Assembly (NCBI GenBank): GCA_007133745.1
Contig: SLMC01000023.1
Location: forward strand, 1 to 9,562
From: Kiritimatiellia bacterium
GTDB lineage: Bacteria; Verrucomicrobiota; Kiritimatiellia; UBA8416; SLMC01
Reading direction: 5' to 3'
DNA length: 9,562 nucleotides
The notes below the pieces were generated by a model. That model searched no databases and was not told the origin of the DNA. It saw only the letters and a program-made list of their open reading frames with translations. A program made the translations under genes and the position numbers. Positions 5,799 through 9,562 of this stretch are shown here, one piece after another (the first letter of the stretch is position 1; each line of letters starts with the position of its first letter).

Positions 5799-6994
5799 AC
5801 CCGTTGCGGACATGGCGCTGGCCTCTTGCTGAACCCGCGTACCGCGATCTGGTCCGCGATCTCGCCTTGCGCTATCACAAATGGGATGCCACCGTGAACG
5901 ACCGGTGTCGCATTCTGCCGGAATCCATCGTGCTCGACCGTCCGACCCATGCGCGGCTTGTCCAGGCCGCCGAATCGTTCGCGGCCGCGATCCGCCGCTT
6001 CGAGGCGCGGACTTGGCGCGAACCCGACGTGGCGGAGAGGCTTGGCCTCGATTCCGCCCTGCGACCGCTTCTTACCGCCTCCAGTCCGCGCGAATCAGCC
6101 TTCTGCCGCGCGGATTTTTTCCGGACTCGAGACGGCGCATGGCGAATTTCGGAGTTCAACGAAGATGTGCCGGGCGGCTTCAACGAGGCGGTCGGCGTCG
6201 CTGAACTGGTTGATGAAACAACCCTGGGCGGCCGTGCGGAAGGCGCATTGAAACAACAGTTGACCGACGCCTTCGACGATTGCGACCGGATCGGACTGGT
6301 CTTCGCCACAGCTTTTTCCGAAGATTTACAGCATTGCGCTCTGCTTGCGCGCTGGCTGGAAGAAGCCGGTCACGACACCGTGCTGGCTTCACCGGAACAA
6401 CTCCGCTGGCGACGCGGACCGAGCCTCGACAACCGGTCGGTCGACGGTGTCTTTCGCTTCTTTCCAGGCGAGTCCATGGCGTTTCTGACCAACCGCGAAA
6501 CCTGGGTTCGCGCTCTGCCCCGGCTGCGGCTGATGAATCCGCCCCTGCGTCTGCTGGCGCAAAGCAAGCGCAGCTTCGCCCTGTGGCTGGCGGACGAAAC
6601 CGCCGAACAGGCGGACCGCGCCCTGTTCAGGGAATGGTTGCCGCATACTGAATGCTACGACCCGGTCCGCGAAGCGGACGTCTGCGCCGAACGCGAACGT
6701 TGGGTGCTGAAACGCGCGTTCGGACGCATGGGCGACGCTGTTCTTATGGGCGCCCTGGCCAAACCGGACACATGGGCGGCGGCCCTCGCCGTTGCCCGTG
6801 TCTGCCCGGACGAATTCGCATTGCAGGAACGTTTCGATGTCGCGCCCCTTCCTTTCGAAGCGGGTGTCATGTATCCCACTATCGGCGTCTATACGGTCAA
6901 CGGCCGATTTGCCGGCTATTACAGCCGTGTGGCGCCGCAACCCTTCATCACAAGCGAGGCATATCATGTGGCCACTGTTGTCGAAACTGCTTAG
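5795..6994 (+). CDS. ATP-grasp ligase, glutathionylspermidine-synthase-like (YjfC/YgiC type)
   Basis: 399 residues. The family joins a carboxylate to an amine with ATP; in bifunctional GspS the product is glutathionylspermidine (family knowledge). The metal/substrate motif is visible: CRADFF ... ISEFNEDVPGGFNEA, with R105, D107, E120 and N122 spaced almost as in E. coli GspS R316, D318, E330 and N332. The ATP-site lysine stretch WVLKRAFGRMGDAV (K306), the hinge-like LQERF (E345) and the C-terminal GYYSRVAPQPFITSEAY also match family signatures. The N-terminal cysteine amidase domain of GspS is absent, as in YjfC and YgiC, so amide hydrolysis is not expected and the substrate is unknown. The start at 5795 forms an ATGA overlap with the membrane-protein stop; ATG 5786 is an in-frame alternative. 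It overlaps the next gene by 29 bases. Confidence 0.85.
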   Translation: MNPLRTWRWPLAEPAYRDLVRDLALRYHKWDATVNDRCRILPESIVLDRPTHARLVQAAESFAAAIRRFEARTWREPDVAERLGLDSALRPLLTASSPRESAFCRADFFRTRDGAWRISEFNEDVPGGFNEAVGVAELVDETTLGGRAEGALKQQLTDAFDDCDRIGLVFATAFSEDLQHCALLARWLEEAGHDTVLASPEQLRWRRGPSLDNRSVDGVFRFFPGESMAFLTNRETWVRALPRLRLMNPPLRLLAQSKRSFALWLADETAEQADRALFREWLPHTECYDPVREADVCAERERWVLKRAFGRMGDAVLMGALAKPDTWAAALAVARVCPDEFALQERFDVAPLPFEAGVMYPTIGVYTVNGRFAGYYSRVAPQPFITSEAYHVATVVETA

Positions 6995-7889
6995 CGCCGT
7001 CGGGAAGCCGGGCTTTGCCTTCATCGCGCCGACATCCGGATTCTCCATCGGCAATCCGCTTCAGCCGGACAGCCTCGGCGGCGGGCTCTGGCGAAATTTC
7101 GCGCGTACCGAGCCCCTGTGGAAAACCTGGGGCCCGGTCGAGGGCAGCCCCTGGGAACCGTTCCATTGCGTCACCCTGTTCGCCGCCCTGGACATCGCGA
7201 CGCGCAAAACGCCCGCCAACGTAGGGCCGCGCCCCGATGCGGAGATGGACACGTGGCTACGCCCACCTGCGCCCTTGCCCGACTGGACGCGCGGACCCGG
7301 CCTCATGGTTGTTCTTGATCTGCCCGGTCCGCACGCCGTATCGGTCGCCCGCCACTTCGTTCGCGGCGGCTTCCAGCCCGTTTGCACGTTCGACAACTGG
7401 CCCAACAAAGCCGGTGTGCTCAAGCCCGAGAGGCTGTTGGGCACGCTCCTGCATTATGCCGCCGAACTTGCGCACGAACGAACGCGCCTTGCCGCCGCCT
7501 CGCCGCCGCTCTGGATTTGCGACAGCGACCGGTTCAGCCAGGGGAAACCCGGTCCCGGCCTTTACGACAACCGCTACTGTCTCGAAGACCGACTACTGCC
7601 TGGCCCCGCGCTCTTGCGCTCCGCCGGTATCCGCAGTCTCGTGTACGTCGGCAGCTCGGGCGCCAAAGCGCCCACACCCGATTTGGCAATGTATTTTCGC
7701 GAACTGATCGGGGCCGGCTTCGAACTGCGTACGGTCGCCTGCGCCAGTGCAGCCGCCTTCGAAAAGGCCGAGCCCATGCCCGCGCCCAATAGCAGGCCGG
7801 CCCTCGCTCGGCTGAACGATCTTGTCCGCTCTTCCGCCGGCGGGTTCGGCGGCATCGTGCCCACCCCTTCGTCCTCCTCGGGCGGATGA
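6966..7889 (+). CDS. Unrecognised protein, third partner of the membrane-protein/ligase operon
   Basis: 307 residues that I cannot assign to a named family. There is no signal peptide and no clear membrane helix. Residues about 111-140 (GPGLMVVLDLPGPHAVSVARHF) look like a Rossmann-type beta-alpha unit. Two motifs look conserved: FDNWPNKAGVLKPERLLGTLLHYAAEL (142-168) and WICDSDRF ... YDNRYCLED (183-208). After these comes a third strand-helix unit (GIRSLVYVGSSG, 221-232) and a C-terminal low-complexity tail rich in Gly and Ser (SAGGFGGIVP... to the end). The D/N/W-rich motifs could form a catalytic or metal site, but this is inference. The start at 6966 has GCGAGG seven bases upstream and lies 29 bases inside the ligase gene, so the two are translated together and probably function together. 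Confidence 0.78.
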   Translation: MWPLLSKLLSAVGKPGFAFIAPTSGFSIGNPLQPDSLGGGLWRNFARTEPLWKTWGPVEGSPWEPFHCVTLFAALDIATRKTPANVGPRPDAEMDTWLRPPAPLPDWTRGPGLMVVLDLPGPHAVSVARHFVRGGFQPVCTFDNWPNKAGVLKPERLLGTLLHYAAELAHERTRLAAASPPLWICDSDRFSQGKPGPGLYDNRYCLEDRLLPGPALLRSAGIRSLVYVGSSGAKAPTPDLAMYFRELIGAGFELRTVACASAAAFEKAEPMPAPNSRPALARLNDLVRSSAGGFGGIVPTPSSSSGG

Positions 7890-7955
7890 CGACGCGTCGC
7901 GAAACATAGCAACTGGTTTTTCAATATCCATGACTGATCGCGGAGAAAGACTGTT

Positions 7956-9350
7956 ATGAAGCATTACGATGCCATTGTTATCGGCAGCGGCGGCGGACTG
8001 AAGATCGCCCTGCCCGCGGCGCAACAGGGTCGGCAGGTCGCGCTGATCGAACAGGGCGCGTGCGGCGGCACCTGCCTCAAGCGCGGCTGCATTCCGTCCA
8101 AGATGTTGATCTGGCCCATGGAACTGGCCGATAAAATGCGCGATGCGAATCAAGTCGATATCGCGCTGTCCGCGCCGCCGCGCGTCGAATTCGCGCGCCT
8201 GATCGCCCGCGTGACCGGCACGGTGGATACGATAGCGCGTTCGCTACAGACCCGCTGCGAAGCTGCCGACAACGTGGACTATTACCCGCATCGCGCCCGT
8301 TTCATCGGCGACAAGCTGTTGCGCGTCGGCGACACGGACATCTCGGGCGACCGCATTTTCATTGCGACCGGATCGCGCCCGTCCATTCCCGACATTCCCG
8401 GATTGGCCGACGTTCCCTACATGACCAGCGCCCAGGCTTTGCGCCGGACGGACCTGCCCAGGGAACTGATTGTTCTGGGCGGCGGCTATATCGCCGTGGA
8501 ATTGGGCAATGCCTATCGCTCGGCGGGCAGCCAGGTCGCATTTCTTGTGCGCAGCCGTTTGATGCGACGCGAAGACCGGGAAATCGCCGACGAGTTCGCC
8601 GAAACCTTTTGCCGTCGACACACGGTGATCGAAGCCTTCACACCGACCGCCGTGCGCCAAGTCGGAGCCGCCATCGAGGTTGCGGGCCGCAACGCGACCG
8701 GCGACGTGTGCGCCGTGCAGGGCGACGCCCTGCTCGTCGCCACCGGCGTAAGACCCAACACCGACGACCTGGGCCTGGACACGACCGGCATCGCGTTGAC
8801 CGCCGAAGGAACGATTCAAGCGGACGCCTGTCTTCGCACGACTGTCGACGGCGTGTATGCGCTGGGCGATGCGGTCGGCAACCACCTGTTCCGCCATACG
8901 GTCAATCGCGAAGCCGAGTACCTGCTGCGCACGGCCTTTTCGGAGGACGCCGCCGAGCCGCTCGATTACGGACCCGTTCCGCATGCCGTGTTCGCCGACC
9001 CCGAGATCGCGGGGGTCGGCCCGACCGAAGAAGAGGCGCGCGCGCAAGGCGCCGACTTTGTTGTCGGACGCGCCGCCTTTGCGGACAGCAATCAGGGCAT
9101 GGCACGACACCTGGAACACGGGCTATGCAAAATCCTGGTGAACCGCGCCACGCGTCGGCTGATCGGCGCGCATATGGTCGGGGATGAAGCGTCCAACATG
9201 ATTCATATCCTGATTCTGCTCATGAAAACGGGCGGCTCGCTCGACGATCTTTTGGATATGATTTTCATTCATCCGGCGCTGCCCGAAATTGTGCGGGACG
9301 CCGCCCGCGACGCGCAGGCAAAGCTTGCCGAACCGGCGACTGCGCCTTGA
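7956..9350 (+). CDS. FAD-dependent pyridine nucleotide-disulfide oxidoreductase (dihydrolipoamide dehydrogenase/mycothione-glutathione reductase superfamily)
   Basis: 464 residues, full length for class I flavin disulfide reductases, which pass electrons from NAD(P)H through FAD to a protein or low-molecular-weight disulfide. Visible: the N-terminal FAD motif VIGSGGGLKIAL (8-19, a slightly unusual variant), the redox pair C40/C45 in GGTCLKRGCIPSK, the second dinucleotide motif LGGGYIAVELG (174-184), the FAD-contacting YALGDA (301-306) and the C-terminal base motif HPALPE (H439, E444). After the second strand the sequence is FLVRSRLMRRED, with arginines where NADH enzymes have Glu, which favours NADPH. 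There is no extra cysteine pair, so it is not mercuric reductase. The start has GGAG nine bases upstream. It follows the 307-residue gene by 66 bases, probably in the same transcript. The substrate is unknown; lipoyl, glutathione-like or another thiol are all possible. Confidence 0.88.
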   Translation: MKHYDAIVIGSGGGLKIALPAAQQGRQVALIEQGACGGTCLKRGCIPSKMLIWPMELADKMRDANQVDIALSAPPRVEFARLIARVTGTVDTIARSLQTRCEAADNVDYYPHRARFIGDKLLRVGDTDISGDRIFIATGSRPSIPDIPGLADVPYMTSAQALRRTDLPRELIVLGGGYIAVELGNAYRSAGSQVAFLVRSRLMRREDREIADEFAETFCRRHTVIEAFTPTAVRQVGAAIEVAGRNATGDVCAVQGDALLVATGVRPNTDDLGLDTTGIALTAEGTIQADACLRTTVDGVYALGDAVGNHLFRHTVNREAEYLLRTAFSEDAAEPLDYGPVPHAVFADPEIAGVGPTEEEARAQGADFVVGRAAFADSNQGMARHLEHGLCKILVNRATRRLIGAHMVGDEASNMIHILILLMKTGGSLDDLLDMIFIHPALPEIVRDAARDAQAKLAEPATAP

Positions 9351-9394
9351 TATCGGCTCTGCTTATGGCGCTTCCGAGTTAACCGGGCGGGTTT

Positions 9395-9464
9395 AAAAGG
9401 AATGTTGAACAGAAGGAAACGAAGGGGGAAGAGCGTGGGGCGTGGAACGTGAAGTGTAAAGATG
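9395..9464 (+). repeat. Dispersed intergenic repeat, diverged copy E
   Basis: Contains TTGAACAGAAGGAAACGAAGG and GTGGAACGTGAAGTGTAAAG, in the same order as the minus-strand reading of 2062-2146. It also shares the TTGAACAGAAGG core with copy D a few dozen bases to its right. It lies downstream of the reductase stop. A weak AACC/GGTT pairing at about 9380-9394 precedes it. Confidence 0.6.
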
Positions 9465-9479
9465 TTTTTTACCACGGAA

Positions 9480-9562
9480 GACCCAGCGCGGCAAAGCCGC
9501 AACCAAAAAAATTGTTTGAACAGAAGGCAACGAAGACAATGAAGGCGGAAGAAAAGGAAGCC
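9480..9562 (+). repeat. Dispersed hairpin repeat, copy D (long form), reaching the window edge
   Basis: Inverted relative to 2630-2712 and nearly identical to it (about 75 of 83 bases by eye), with stem-loop GCGGC-AAA-GCCGC at 9488-9500. ACCACGGAAG just before it (9471-9480) matches ACCACGGAG before copy C, so the element probably starts near 9471. It may continue past the window. The run of A after the hairpin means it is not an intrinsic terminator for the reductase gene. Confidence 0.8.

Noticed and set aside
7890..7899. CGACGCGTCG palindrome after the 307-residue gene
   Set aside because: Ten-base GC-rich palindromes are expected by chance at this composition, and there is no T-run for a terminator.
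9380..9396. Possible intrinsic terminator after the reductase gene
   Set aside because: Only four or five base pairs (AACC/GGTT) and a short T stretch; too weak to call.

Overview
The window is about 60% GC by impression, densely coding and clearly bacterial. No rRNA, tRNA, CRISPR array, phage gene or transposase is visible. Intergenic spaces are filled with short dispersed, hairpin-forming repeats. The proteins do not fix the taxon. The repeat style and gene mix would suit an uncultured environmental lineage, perhaps PVC/FCB-like, but that is a guess.

Left half, all on the minus strand. From right to left in transcription order: a 616-residue protein with an AGE-family (N-acylglucosamine 2-epimerase type) barrel and extra N- and C-terminal domains (2764-4614); a 113-residue STAS-domain anti-sigma-factor antagonist-like protein (2138-2479); and a glycogen-debranching GlgX (start at 1889, C-terminus cut by the window edge). 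They are separated by repeat-filled gaps of 250-290 bases, so they need not form one operon. Two concern carbohydrate metabolism (glycogen debranching, sugar epimerisation). The STAS protein is a regulator with no partner kinase or phosphatase in view.

Centre, 4615-5006, a divergent intergenic region. On the side of the epimerase gene it carries three perfect inverted repeats, one of them a 22-base perfect palindrome. On the other side are two REP-like elements, each GTAG followed by a stem-loop, a further strong hairpin, and a very good Shine-Dalgarno sequence that serves a 24-codon reading frame.

Right half, all on the plus strand. The genes are tightly packed: the 24-codon frame (4936-5010), a multi-pass membrane protein resembling the DUF350/YjfL family (5007-5798), an ATP-grasp ligase of the glutathionylspermidine-synthase/YjfC type without an amidase domain (5795-6994), an unrecognised 307-residue protein (6966-7889) and, 66 bases on, a flavin disulfide reductase of the dihydrolipoamide dehydrogenase/glutathione reductase superfamily (7956-9350). 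The first four overlap at their junctions (4, 4 and 29 bases), which points to translational coupling. The membrane protein plus ligase pair recalls the E. coli yjfL/yjfC arrangement, whose biochemical role is not firmly known. An ATP-grasp ligase of the spermidine/peptide type beside a thiol-disulfide reductase allows the hypothesis of a modified low-molecular-weight thiol or polyamine pathway. This operon is the best candidate here for an undescribed system.

The window ends (9351-9562) in two more copies of the dispersed repeat family.
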